Shown: one piece after another, positions 20,496-27,996 of the stretch
Layout of the letters: every line of letters starts with the position of its first letter
How positions within the stretch are numbered: position 1 is the first letter of the stretch
NCBI RefSeq assembly: GCF_002531755.2
Contig: NZ_CP034998.1
Location: forward strand, 4,084,501 to 4,148,500
Source: Rhizobium acidisoli
Lineage (GTDB): Bacteria; Pseudomonadota; Alphaproteobacteria; Rhizobiales; Rhizobiaceae
DNA: 64,000 nt
Reading direction: 5' to 3'
The notes under the pieces: model-generated
Seen by the model: only the letters and a program-made list of their open reading frames with translations
What the model was told of the DNA's origin: nothing
Database searches by the model: none
Position numbers and translations under genes: made by a program

Positions 20496-21285
20496 GGGGG
20501 TTCCACTCCAGAAAAAAGCAGAGCGGGGCCGGATTGCGGCCCTTCTCCAGCGTGAGACGGAAAATCGGATTGCCGATACTGCCGGAAAGCTTCGATTCCC
20601 CCGGCAACGGCCGCAGAGCGGATGGAGCCGGCTCGACATGCAGGCGGAAAGCCGCGCTGCTTGCCTCCTCCGCCCCGGCCTGGCGGACAAGAAAGAGCGG
20701 ACGGCGGGCAGCCCGCGCCCGAAGACTGAGCCTGCGGCTTTCGGTCAGGCCGAAATGGGCGGGATTGCCGCGCACTTCGAAGATGACGGCCGAGAAGGCA
20801 GCGCTTTCCACTGCGGTCTCCACCAGCCAGAGCGCCTCGTCCAGCTTGCGCGGCGCCGCATGCAGAAACCGCTCCGGGCTCAGCCCGAAATCTCGCAGCC
20901 CGGGAGCATAGGGACGACCGGCCTCCAGCGTGCCGACGGCATCGCCGATCCAGAGCAACGGCAAAAGCCTGCCGGTATCTGCTTCCTGCTTCTGCAACCG
21001 GGCGGCGACAGCCATCGCCAGCCCGCTTGCCGCACCGGCATTACGCGACAGATCGGAGCGGAATTCGGTGATCGCATCGAGCGGCAGGCCGCCTTCCAGC
21101 GCCTCATCAAGACATTCCACCCCAAACGCCAGCGGCGGCAGACTACGTCTCGAGGGTGTCTTTCCACCCTCTACCAAGGCTTCCCGCTCCGCTGCCGCAA
21201 GCGCCGGCGCGGGCTTTCCCTCCAGTCTGGCGATGGTTTCGCGGAGCGCAAAAAGCCGCTCGCGCGCCAGGGCGTGCTGCGCCAT
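20341..21285 (-). CDS. imuA: ImuA, SulA/RecA-like mutasome protein
   Basis: A 314-residue RecA-like protein, the first gene of the imuA-imuB-dnaE2 set. LPPLAFGVECLDEALEGGLPLDAITEF matches the ImuA N-terminal half, and RRLSLRARAARRPLFLVRQ follows later. The ATG has GGAG at 6 bases; a TTG four codons upstream is possible. The LexA box is 20 bases before the ATG, so SOS control is expected. The last about 50 residues share DNA with the imuB start. Confidence 0.9.
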   Translation of the reverse strand: MAQHALARERLFALRETIARLEGKPAPALAAAEREALVEGGKTPSRRSLPPLAFGVECLDEALEGGLPLDAITEFRSDLSRNAGAASGLAMAVAARLQKQEADTGRLLPLLWIGDAVGTLEAGRPYAPGLRDFGLSPERFLHAAPRKLDEALWLVETAVESAAFSAVIFEVRGNPAHFGLTESRRLSLRARAARRPLFLVRQAGAEEASSAAFRLHVEPAPSALRPLPGESKLSGSIGNPIFRLTLEKGRNPAPLCFFLEWNPHEREFLPVAEPNLVRPPGEPSAYSGAQLSASANGPHRPQAMGALLAFDRAS

Positions 21286-21305
21286 GGCGTTCTCCAATCC
21301 GTCTT

Positions 21306-21320
21306 GTTCCTGTTATGTTC
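21306..21320 (-). promoter_or_regulatory. LexA (SOS) box
   Basis: GAAC-ATAACAG-GAAC on the minus strand matches exactly the alpha-proteobacterial LexA consensus GAAC-N7-GAAC. It is 20 bases upstream of imuA. It also lies 125 bases from the start of the divergent metallopeptidase gene and so could affect that gene. Confidence 0.85.
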
Positions 21321-21445
21321 TTATAGATTCCGGAGAGCTAATGAAGAGTCAACGGCCATTTTCTATGAATTTATTCCTGCCTTTGATTCCGCACTCGAAA
21401 ATCGGCGAGAAAGGTTCTATATGGCCCGCAAAGGAAGGAATATTC

Positions 21446-21883
21446 ATGGCCCGCATAGACCAGAGCGATGATTGGCGGGACCGCCATGCGCCGACGATCA
21501 GCACCTTCGAGTCGCTGGCCATGGAGGCCTATAGCCATCTGCCGGATGAATTTCGCCAGCTGACGACCAACCTCACAATCGAGATCGAAGATTTCCCCGA
21601 TGACGACGTTTTCGAGGACATGGCGCTGGAAACCCCTTTCGATCTTCTCGGTCTTTTCGAGGGCAGGGGTATTTCCGAACGTTTCACGCTGGAAACCGGC
21701 GAGATGCCGAACCGCATCCGTCTCTACCGGCGCCCCATTCTCGATTACTGGGCCGAGAACGACGAGACGCTCGGCGATATCATCACCCACGTCCTGATCC
21801 ACGAGATCGGCCACCATTTCGGGCTGAGCGACGACGATATGGAGCGGATCGAGGCAAGCGCCGAGGAAGCCGCCGAGCGCTAA
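21446..21883 (+). CDS. Zinc metallopeptidase-like protein (minimal zincin)
   Basis: A 145-residue acidic cytoplasmic protein with the zinc motif HEIGHHFGLSDDDM (HExxH plus a downstream Asp), typical of the small PF06262 zincin family. TFESLAMEAYSHLPDEFR and LLGLFEGRGISER are other conserved pieces. GGAAGGA is well spaced before the ATG; a longer reading begins far upstream inside antisense imuA and is not credible. Biological role and substrate are unknown. It is divergent from imuA across the LexA box. Confidence 0.82.
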   Translation: MARIDQSDDWRDRHAPTISTFESLAMEAYSHLPDEFRQLTTNLTIEIEDFPDDDVFEDMALETPFDLLGLFEGRGISERFTLETGEMPNRIRLYRRPILDYWAENDETLGDIITHVLIHEIGHHFGLSDDDMERIEASAEEAAER

Positions 21884-21929
21884 TGCATGTCGCCCGGAAG
21901 TGTGCACGGTTCCGGGATAACGACATGCA
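21884..21929. repeat. Palindromic intergenic repeat, copy 1
   Basis: TGCATGTCG-CCCGGAA-(10 bases)-TTCCGGG-ATAA-CGACATGCA is a two-step inverted repeat that begins directly after the metallopeptidase TAA. A near-identical copy follows the mltB stop (36781-36827). It is followed by AGAACAAAGAGCT, which resembles ACAAAACAAAAGGCT after the other copy. It may act as a transcript 3'-end hairpin. Confidence 0.75.
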
Positions 21930-21968
21930 TAGAACAAAGAGCTGAAGCCGTGCTTCCGGCAGCACGCG

Positions 21969-22175
21969 TTATTGCTCGGAGAGCTTTATCTCCGGATGGT
22001 AATCCTTGCCTTCGACCGTCTTGACGACGGCCTGGCCGCACTGCATCGCGCCGGTTGCGGCATTGAAGGCATAGGTCGGCGAGCCCTCCAGCGACCAGCC
22101 CTTGTTGAGGGCGGCGGTGACCTTGTGGCAGAAGGAAGCATCGTCGGGACCGGTCAGGAAGCGGTAGAGTTTCAT
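21969..22175 (-). CDS. DUF1737 family small protein
   Basis: A 68-residue protein (MKLYRFLTGPDDASFCHKV...KGWSLEGSPTYAFNAATGAMQCGQAVVK), matching the short DUF1737 family of unknown function. Its ATG shares one base with the stop of the lyase gene (TGATG), so it is coupled to it. No membrane segment or signal is visible. Confidence 0.75.
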   Translation of the reverse strand: MKLYRFLTGPDDASFCHKVTAALNKGWSLEGSPTYAFNAATGAMQCGQAVVKTVEGKDYHPEIKLSEQ

Positions 22176-23080
22176 CAGGCGGGCTTTCTTGCAGAAATCA
22201 GGCGAGCTTTATGAACCAGAGCTTCGGCTTGGACAAGATGCAGCCGCTCGATCATCCGCCCGCCTGAATTGATGACATTCAGCCCGTCGGAAGCCGGATC
22301 GGCAAAGGCAGCGATGATCGCCTCCGCTTCCGCAATCGCTGCCGGATCCGGGCCGAAATGCCGATTGGCGGCCTCGATCTGCGCCGGATGGATCAGCATC
22401 TTGCCGGCAAAGCCCATGGCCCGGCCCTGCAGGCATTCGGCATCGAAACCCTGCTCGTCCCTGAAATCGTTGAAGACGCTGTCGATCGCATCGAGCCCGT
22501 AGGCGCTGACCGCCAGGACGACCTGCATCAGCCACGGCACGAGATAGGTTCGTCCCGGCTGCGGCAGGACGCCGGTTTCCTTGCGCAGATCGTTGAGCCC
22601 GACGACGAGACAATCGAGCCGCGAGCCCGGCGTGCGGCCGGATTCGGCGATCGCTCCGGCATTCAGCACGCCGCGCGGCGTCTCGATCATCGCCCAGATG
22701 CGCAATTCCTCCGGCGCATCCGCATCGGCGAGCAGATCGCCCATATCGGTGATATCTCGAGGTCCGTCGATCTTGGGAAGGAGAACGGCGTCGGGCAAAA
22801 GCGCCTTGACCAGATCCAGGTCCGCCGGCCCGAATTCGGATGACAAAGAATTGATGCGGATGATCCTTTCCTTGCCCTCAAGCGGCGGGCCGGCAAAAAA
22901 GGCGCGCAGATTTTCCCGCGCTTGCTCCTTCTTCTCGGGCGAAACGGAATCCTCCAGATCGAAAATAACCGCATCGCAATCAAGCGAATGGCTTTTTTCG
23001 AGCGCCCGGAGATTGATGGCGGGCACGCTCAGCACCGAGCGGCGCAGATTTAACGAACGGCGAGGGATGATTTGGCTCAT
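22175..23080 (-). CDS. CoA-ester lyase, HpcH/HpaI-CitE family
   Basis: A 301-residue TIM-barrel enzyme like citrate lyase beta or malyl-CoA lyase-type proteins. RRSVLSVPAINLRALEKS opens the barrel and CDAVIFDLEDSVSPEKK carries the Mg2+ Glu-Asp. RIIRINSLSSEFGPADLDLV, WAMIETPRGVLNA (metal-binding Glu) and AGKMLIHPAQIEAAN are family hallmarks. It could cleave malyl-CoA, citramalyl-CoA or a related ester; the substrate cannot be read from sequence. DUF1737 follows in the same transcript. Confidence 0.88.
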   Translation of the reverse strand: MSQIIPRRSLNLRRSVLSVPAINLRALEKSHSLDCDAVIFDLEDSVSPEKKEQARENLRAFFAGPPLEGKERIIRINSLSSEFGPADLDLVKALLPDAVLLPKIDGPRDITDMGDLLADADAPEELRIWAMIETPRGVLNAGAIAESGRTPGSRLDCLVVGLNDLRKETGVLPQPGRTYLVPWLMQVVLAVSAYGLDAIDSVFNDFRDEQGFDAECLQGRAMGFAGKMLIHPAQIEAANRHFGPDPAAIAEAEAIIAAFADPASDGLNVINSGGRMIERLHLVQAEALVHKARLISARKPA

Positions 23081-23193
23081 CGATCATTAGTGCCAAGCTT
23101 CGCAAAGCCCGGCAAGACAACAAAAAGCCATGCTTGCCTTGCAGAGAGGAAAAAGAAGGACCACATTCCTTTCCGAAGAAAGGTCTAAAACCC

Positions 23194-23427
23194 ATGCAGA
23201 ACATTCGCTCCATCTTCTTCATGCTTGCCGGCGCCACCGTTTTCGTGGCCATGCTGCTTTTCACCTTCTCGGTGACGCTTGCCGTCGGCGGCATCCTGAC
23301 CGTGCTGATGGTCGGACGTGCGCTAACGATGAAGATGAAGCCCGCTCCGGTGCGCGCCAAGGCAAACAATGGCCAACGCGAAATGCGCATCTGGAATGAC
23401 GGCCGAGGCACGATCATCGATCTCTGA
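23194..23427 (+). CDS. Small inner-membrane protein, unknown
   Basis: A 77-residue protein with one long hydrophobic region (FFMLAGATVFVAMLLFTFSVTLAVGGILTVLMVG, about residues 8-42, perhaps two helices) and a basic tail ending MRIWNDGRGTIIDL. GAAAGG is upstream of the ATG; the reading from 23134 adds 20 charged residues before it. I do not recognise a family, and it is transcribed divergently from the lyase gene. Confidence 0.65.
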   Translation: MQNIRSIFFMLAGATVFVAMLLFTFSVTLAVGGILTVLMVGRALTMKMKPAPVRAKANNGQREMRIWNDGRGTIIDL

Positions 23428-23537
23428 ACGGCTCACGCTTAAAAAACCTGACTGACACTGTCGCATCATGCTTCCATCATACGTCTTAGAAGCAGCCGGG
23501 CATTCTGCCGGCGCTTCAAAACGAATGGAGGACGAGC

Positions 23538-23957
23538 ATGGATGCGACGGAAAACAATCCGGTCAAGATGCCGCCGGTCAAGAATGGCCTGCTGCCCTAT
23601 CTGACGGTCGGCGGCGCTGTGAAAGCCGCGGAATTCTACAAGAAAGCTTTCGGCGCCGAAGAGGCCTATATCGTGCCGGTCGACGAGAGCGGCCGGACGA
23701 TGCATGTGCATCTCTACATCAACGGCAGCTCCCTCATGCTGTCGGATGCCTATCCCGAATACGGCCATCCCTTCAAAGGCCATGAAGGCTTCGCCATCCA
23801 GCTGGTTATCGACGATATCGATTTCTGGTGGGATCGCGCCGTCGCTGCCGGCGCCGAAGTTGTCATGCCGGTCGAACTGATGTTCTGGGGCGACCGCTAC
23901 GGCCAGCTTCGCGACCCGTTTGGTGTCCTCTGGGGCCTGAACGCACCGACCAAGTAA
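23538..23957 (+). CDS. VOC family protein (glyoxalase/PhnB-like)
   Basis: A 139-residue vicinal-oxygen-chelate protein: LLPYLTVGGAVKAAEFYKKAFGAEE begins the first beta-alpha-beta-beta-beta unit, MHVHLYINGSSLMLSD is the strand with metal-ligand-like residues, and WGDRYGQLRDPFGVLWGL ends the domain. It resembles PhnB/YdeE-type proteins of unknown substrate. The ATG follows GGAGGACGAGC. A terminator follows. Confidence 0.82.
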   Translation: MDATENNPVKMPPVKNGLLPYLTVGGAVKAAEFYKKAFGAEEAYIVPVDESGRTMHVHLYINGSSLMLSDAYPEYGHPFKGHEGFAIQLVIDDIDFWWDRAVAAGAEVVMPVELMFWGDRYGQLRDPFGVLWGLNAPTK

Positions 23958-23977
23958 CGGCACATACGCAGAGGGCA

Positions 23978-24010
23978 GGCCGCGCGAAACGTCGCGTGGC
24001 CGCCATTTTT
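23978..24010 (+). terminator. Terminator after VOC gene
   Basis: GGCCGCGCG with loop AAACGT and CGCGTGGCC forms a 9-bp stem with one G-T pair, followed after four bases by TTTTT. It separates the VOC gene from leuD. Confidence 0.65.
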
Positions 24011-24092
24011 CAAAGATTCTCCTTCATTTCGGCGGAAAACTGGACTAGATGCAAATTCAGGAAAGTAGATTTGCTGAAATGGAGCATGGGTC

Positions 24093-24701
24093 ATGGATAA
24101 ATTCGTGAAGCTCACGGGCGTTGCCGCGCCGCTGCCGGTCGTCAACGTCGACACCGACATGATCATTCCGAAGGATTATCTGAAGACCATCAAGCGCACC
24201 GGCCTCGGCACCGGCCTTTTCGCCGAGGCCCGTTATCACGAAGACGGCTCCGAAAACGCCGATTTCGTGCTGAACAAGCCGGCCTATCGCGATGCCAAGA
24301 TCCTGGTTGCCGGCGACAATTTCGGCTGCGGCTCCTCGCGCGAACATGCTCCGTGGGCGCTGCTCGACTTCGGCATCCGCTGCGTGATCTCCACCAGCTT
24401 CGCCGACATTTTCTACAACAACTGTTTCAAGAACGGCATCCTGCCGATCAAGGTCAGCCAGGAAAATCTCGACAAGCTGATGGACGACGCCTCGCGCGGC
24501 TCTAACGCCATCCTGACTGTCGATCTTGAGAATCTCGAGATCACCGGTCCCGATGGCGGCTCGATCAAGTTCGATCTCGACGAGTTCAAGCGCCACTGCC
24601 TGCTGAACGGCCTCGACGACATCGGCCTGACGCTGGAAAAGGGCAAGGCGATCGACAGCTTCGAAAAGAAGAACGCCGCTTCACACCCCTGGGCGGCTTA
24701 A
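24093..24701 (+). CDS. leuD: 3-isopropylmalate dehydratase small subunit
   Basis: Swivelling subunit of isopropylmalate isomerase in leucine synthesis, partner of LeuC, which is not in this window. [17 protein letters not shown] opens it and [17 protein letters not shown] is the substrate-binding signature; 202 residues is the LeuD1 size. AATGGAGCATGGGTC precedes the ATG. leuB lies 1.2 kb downstream, with a reverse-strand gene in between. Confidence 0.97.
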
Positions 24702-24723
24702 GCGCTCTCCAAATTCTCGATCA

Positions 24724-24751
24724 AGCCGGGCCTTCGCGCGGCTTTTTCTTT
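24724..24751 (+). terminator. Terminator after leuD
   Basis: AGCCG-G-GC-CTTC-GC-G-CGGCT forms a hairpin with one internal mismatch, followed by TTTTTCTTT. It sits between leuD and the convergent dehydratase gene. Confidence 0.7.
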
Positions 24752-24760
24752 GATATCAGG

Positions 24761-25693
24761 TCAGAGAAACTTCTCTTTCCAGAGTCTCAGCTTTTCGAGC
24801 GATACGCCGATGCCGCCGCAGACTTCGATCAGCGGATTGTCGAAGCGGGCAAGCAGCCCCGCATGCACATCGGCAACGGCAAGTGCTGCACCGCAGGCCG
24901 GCTCGACCAGAATGCGCTGCGCATCGGCAAATTTCAGGCAGGCGGCAACCGCATCGGCGTCGCTGACGAGAACGCTTTCGATCGGATGCTGTTTCGGCAG
25001 ATCGAAGACATGCTGTGCCACCTGCCGCGCGCCGAGCGAAGTGGCAATCGAGGTGATGGCGGGCAGGGTGATGCGCTCGTTTGCCTTGAGGCTTTCATGG
25101 AGCGAAGCCGCCCCCTCGGTTTCAACGGCGATCACCGGCACATCGGCAAGCCCATTGCGCTTCAACCCCTCGACAATGCCGGCAAGCAGCCCGCCGCCGC
25201 CGACACTGGTGACGACGCAATCGAATTTTGCACCCTTCGCTACCACCTCGTCGATCAGTGTCGCATGGCCATCCCACAGAAGCGGATGGTCGAAGGGATG
25301 CACGTAACTCGCCTTGCGGCTCTCTGCGAGTTCGACGGCATGGGCATTGGCTTCGTCGAAAACAGACCCATGAACGAGGACATTCGCCCCGGTTGCGGCG
25401 ATCGTCTGCCGGACATCGGCCGCCGTCGTCTCCGGCACGACGATGGTGATCGGTACGCCGAGCGCCCGACCGGCATAGGCCGCGGCAATACCGGCATTGC
25501 CGCCGGAAGCACAGAAGATTTCGCGCGCGCCCCTCTCCACCTCGTGCTTGCAAAGCCGGCCGACGCCGCGCAGCTTGAAGCTGCCGGAAGGCTGCAGCGC
25601 ATCGAGCTTCAGCCAGAGCGGCTTGCCGGTGGCGCTGTAGCCAGGCGCTGTTTGAACCAGGGGCGTGTCGAGGTGGAGGGGTGCGAAAGGCAT
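24761..25693 (-). CDS. PLP-dependent threonine/serine dehydratase-like protein
   Basis: A 310-residue fold-type II PLP enzyme. The Schiff-base Lys is in SGSFKLRG, the phosphate loop is SVGGGGLLAG and SGGNAGIAAAYAGRALG is the Asn-containing substrate loop. It lacks the C-terminal regulatory ACT-like domain of IlvA and resembles eukaryotic-type L-serine/threonine dehydratases. I used the ATG giving MPFAPLHLDTPLV; the frame runs on to 25816 but those residues look random. It lies between leuD and leuB on the other strand, and 2-oxobutanoate or pyruvate production would feed branched-chain metabolism. Confidence 0.85.
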   Translation of the reverse strand: MPFAPLHLDTPLVQTAPGYSATGKPLWLKLDALQPSGSFKLRGVGRLCKHEVERGAREIFCASGGNAGIAAAYAGRALGVPITIVVPETTAADVRQTIAATGANVLVHGSVFDEANAHAVELAESRKASYVHPFDHPLLWDGHATLIDEVVAKGAKFDCVVTSVGGGGLLAGIVEGLKRNGLADVPVIAVETEGAASLHESLKANERITLPAITSIATSLGARQVAQHVFDLPKQHPIESVLVSDADAVAACLKFADAQRILVEPACGAALAVADVHAGLLARFDNPLIEVCGGIGVSLEKLRLWKEKFL

Positions 25694-25862
25694 GGCAAAC
25701 ATCCGGGGACATAAAAGGTAGGACGCTGTTCTAGCCTGTTTGCAGGCGCAGGAGCAATCATCACGACCGAGAGCGAAGCGTACCGATTCAGCTCTTCTCT
25801 CGCTTGAAATGCCCATTTCCGGGGTCTAAGAAACCGCAACTTGTTTTTCCCAGGAGGGTTTC

Positions 25863-26975
25863 ATGACTGTGCGCAATCTTTTCCTGCTGCCGGGTGACGG
25901 CATCGGTCCCGAGGCCATGGGCGAGGTCCGCAAGATCATCGCCTATATGAACGAGGCGATGGGCGCCGGTTTCGTCACCGACGAAGGCCTTGTCGGTGGC
26001 TCCGCCTATGATGCGCATGGCGCGGCGATCTCCGAAGCCGACATGGTAAAGGCGCTTGCCGCCGATGCCGTTCTCTTCGGCGCCGTCGGCGGTCCGAAAT
26101 GGGATAGCGTTCCCTACGAAGTCCGCCCGGAAGCCGGCCTCTTGCGGCTGCGCAAGGACCTGCAGCTGTTTGCCAACCTGCGCCCCGCCATCTGCTATCC
26201 GGCCCTGGCCTCGGCCTCGTCGCTGAAGCCGGAACTGGTCGAAGGTCTTGATATCCTGATCATCCGCGAGCTGACCGGCGGCGTCTATTTCGGCGAGCCG
26301 AAGGAGATCATCGATCTCGGCAATGGCCAGAAGCGCGGCATCGACACCCAGGTCTACGACACCTACGAGATCGAGCGCATCGCCGGCGTCGCCTTCGAAA
26401 TGGCCCGCACCCGGCAGAACCGCGTCTGCTCCATGGAAAAGCGCAACGTCATGAAGTCGGGTGTGCTCTGGAACCAGGTGGTGACCGAGACGCACAAGGC
26501 GAAATATTCCGACGTCCAGCTCGAACATATGCTGGCCGATGCCGGCGGCATGCAGCTGGTGCGCCAGCCCAAGCAGTTCGACGTCATCGTCACCGACAAT
26601 CTCTTCGGCGACATGCTCTCCGACGTCGCCGCCATGCTGACCGGCTCGCTCGGCATGTTGCCGTCGGCCTCGCTCGGCGCGCCTGACGGCAAGACCGGCA
26701 AGCGCAAGGCGCTCTACGAGCCGGTGCACGGCTCGGCCCCCGACATCGCCGGCAAGGGCATCGCCAATCCGATCGCCATGATCGCCTCCTTCGCCATGTG
26801 CCTGCGTTACTCCTTCAATCTCGTGAAGGAAGCCGACGATCTGGAAAAGGCAATCGCCAACGTGCTCGACAAGGGCATCCGCACTGGCGACATCATGGCC
26901 GATGGCGCAAGGCAGGTCGGCACCGTCGAGATGGGCGATGCGATCCTTGCCGAGTTCAAGACGCTTTCTGCCTGA
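25863..26975 (+). CDS. leuB: 3-isopropylmalate dehydrogenase
   Basis: NAD-dependent oxidative decarboxylase in leucine synthesis, 370 residues. [17 protein letters not shown] opens it, [11 protein letters not shown] is the LeuB loop, [12 protein letters not shown] carries the substrate residues, and [27 protein letters not shown] is the metal and NAD region. AGGAGGG precedes the ATG. A strong terminator and a parS-like site lie directly downstream. Confidence 0.97.
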   Translation: MTVRNLFLLPGDGIGPEAMGEVRKIIAYMNEAMGAGFVTDEGLVGGSAYDAHGAAISEADMVKALAADAVLFGAVGGPKWDSVPYEVRPEAGLLRLRKDLQLFANLRPAICYPALASASSLKPELVEGLDILIIRELTGGVYFGEPKEIIDLGNGQKRGIDTQVYDTYEIERIAGVAFEMARTRQNRVCSMEKRNVMKSGVLWNQVVTETHKAKYSDVQLEHMLADAGGMQLVRQPKQFDVIVTDNLFGDMLSDVAAMLTGSLGMLPSASLGAPDGKTGKRKALYEPVHGSAPDIAGKGIANPIAMIASFAMCLRYSFNLVKEADDLEKAIANVLDKGIRTGDIMADGARQVGTVEMGDAILAEFKTLSA

Positions 26976-26977
26976 TA

Positions 26978-26993
26978 TATTTCACGTGAAACA
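26978..26993. promoter_or_regulatory. parS-like ParB-binding site candidate
   Basis: TATTTCACGTGAAACA matches the widespread chromosomal parS consensus TGTTTCACGTGAAACA at 15 of 16 positions, including the whole central TTTCACGTGAAA palindrome. It is intergenic, right after the leuB stop. parA and parB are not in this window, so the role is inferred from the motif. Confidence 0.6.
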
Positions 26994-26996
26994 TGC

Positions 26997-27030
26997 AGCC
27001 CTCCGCATGACATATGCGGAGGGCTTTTTA
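26997..27030 (+). terminator. Terminator after leuB
   Basis: AGCCCTCCGCAT and ATGCGGAGGGCT form a perfect 12-bp stem with loop GACAT, followed by TTTTTA. Confidence 0.9.
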
Positions 27031-27201
27031 TCAGGGAGCGCGCGCCGCAGCCCGCTCGGTCGAATTCTCCGAAACGGACTATTCTCGGCCACAATCTCGT
27101 GTATTTTTGCGCCGGATTTCAGCGAGCGCCTATCCCGGTGATAAGCGCGCCCCTGACGCGTCTTTCGGGCGCGCGGCGCTCAGGGCGAATTCGAACGGAC
27201 G

Positions 27202-27960
27202 ATGGCAATGCGGGCATTTTGGGCTTCCCTGGACAGGCGCTGGCGCCGGAGCGGCGTCGGCATGCCGCCTTTGCGTTGGCAGGCCTGCCTGTTCATCACG
27301 CTCAATGCCGTGATCCTCTCCATGCTGCTCTTCGATGCGCCGATCGGCGCCAGCGAAGTTCCCGCGCCGGTGAAGCATCTCGGCGAGATGATGACCGGTT
27401 TCGGCGATTCCGCCTGGCTGATCTTTACCAGCATCCTGCTGTTCTTTCAGGGCCGGGCCGGCTACAAGCTTGTGAAGACGGCGCGCTCCAAGGCGCAGGC
27501 GCTCTATGTCAGCTGGATCGGCGCCTATCTCTTTGCCACGGTCGTCTTCTCCGGGCTTCTCGCCAATCTGCTGAAACGGGCAATCGGCAGGGCGCGTCCC
27601 GACCATTTTCACGATTTGGGCATGTTTTCCTTTACGCCTTTTTCAGGCCATGCCGCTTTGGAAAGTTTTCCGTCTGGCCATTCCACCACGGTCGGGGCCT
27701 TCTTCGCCGCTTTTGCCCTGCTGTTTCCGCGCTACCGCGTGCTCTTCATCGCCGGTGCCATCTGGCTCGGCATGACGCGTGTCATGGTCGGCGCCCACTA
27801 TCCGAGCGACGTCATTGCCGGCCTTGCCTTCGGCGGCTGGTTTTCGCTGCTGACGGCGATCGTCTTTGCCCGCTGCGGCTTGCTCTTCAAACTGGCGCCG
27901 GATGGCTGGCCGATTGCGAAGCACTTCTTTCCCGACATCAAAAAGCCCGGCGCCTTGTAA
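27202..27960 (+). CDS. PAP2-family membrane phosphatase
   Basis: A 252-residue membrane protein with about five or six hydrophobic segments and the three phosphatase motifs: KRAIGRARP (motif 1), PSGHS (motif 2) and RVMVGAHYPSDV (motif 3, catalytic His). It probably dephosphorylates a lipid phosphate or undecaprenyl pyrophosphate, or acts on lipid A as some rhizobial LpxE/LpxF-like enzymes do; the specific substrate is unclear. Its 3' end is part of the terminator of the convergent transporter gene. Confidence 0.87.
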   Translation: MAMRAFWASLDRRWRRSGVGMPPLRWQACLFITLNAVILSMLLFDAPIGASEVPAPVKHLGEMMTGFGDSAWLIFTSILLFFQGRAGYKLVKTARSKAQALYVSWIGAYLFATVVFSGLLANLLKRAIGRARPDHFHDLGMFSFTPFSGHAALESFPSGHSTTVGAFFAAFALLFPRYRVLFIAGAIWLGMTRVMVGAHYPSDVIAGLAFGGWFSLLTAIVFARCGLLFKLAPDGWPIAKHFFPDIKKPGAL

Positions 27961-27969
27961 GCGCCGGGC
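27940..27969 (-). terminator. Terminator of the MHS transporter gene, overlapping the PAP2 stop
   Basis: On the minus strand GCCCGGCGC-(7 bases)-GCGCCGGGC is followed by TTTTT. The 7-base loop holds the TAA of the convergent PAP2 gene, so its last codons double as a terminator arm. Confidence 0.8.
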
Positions 27970-27996
27970 CCATTATCTCAAGCGCTGAAGCGCCGC

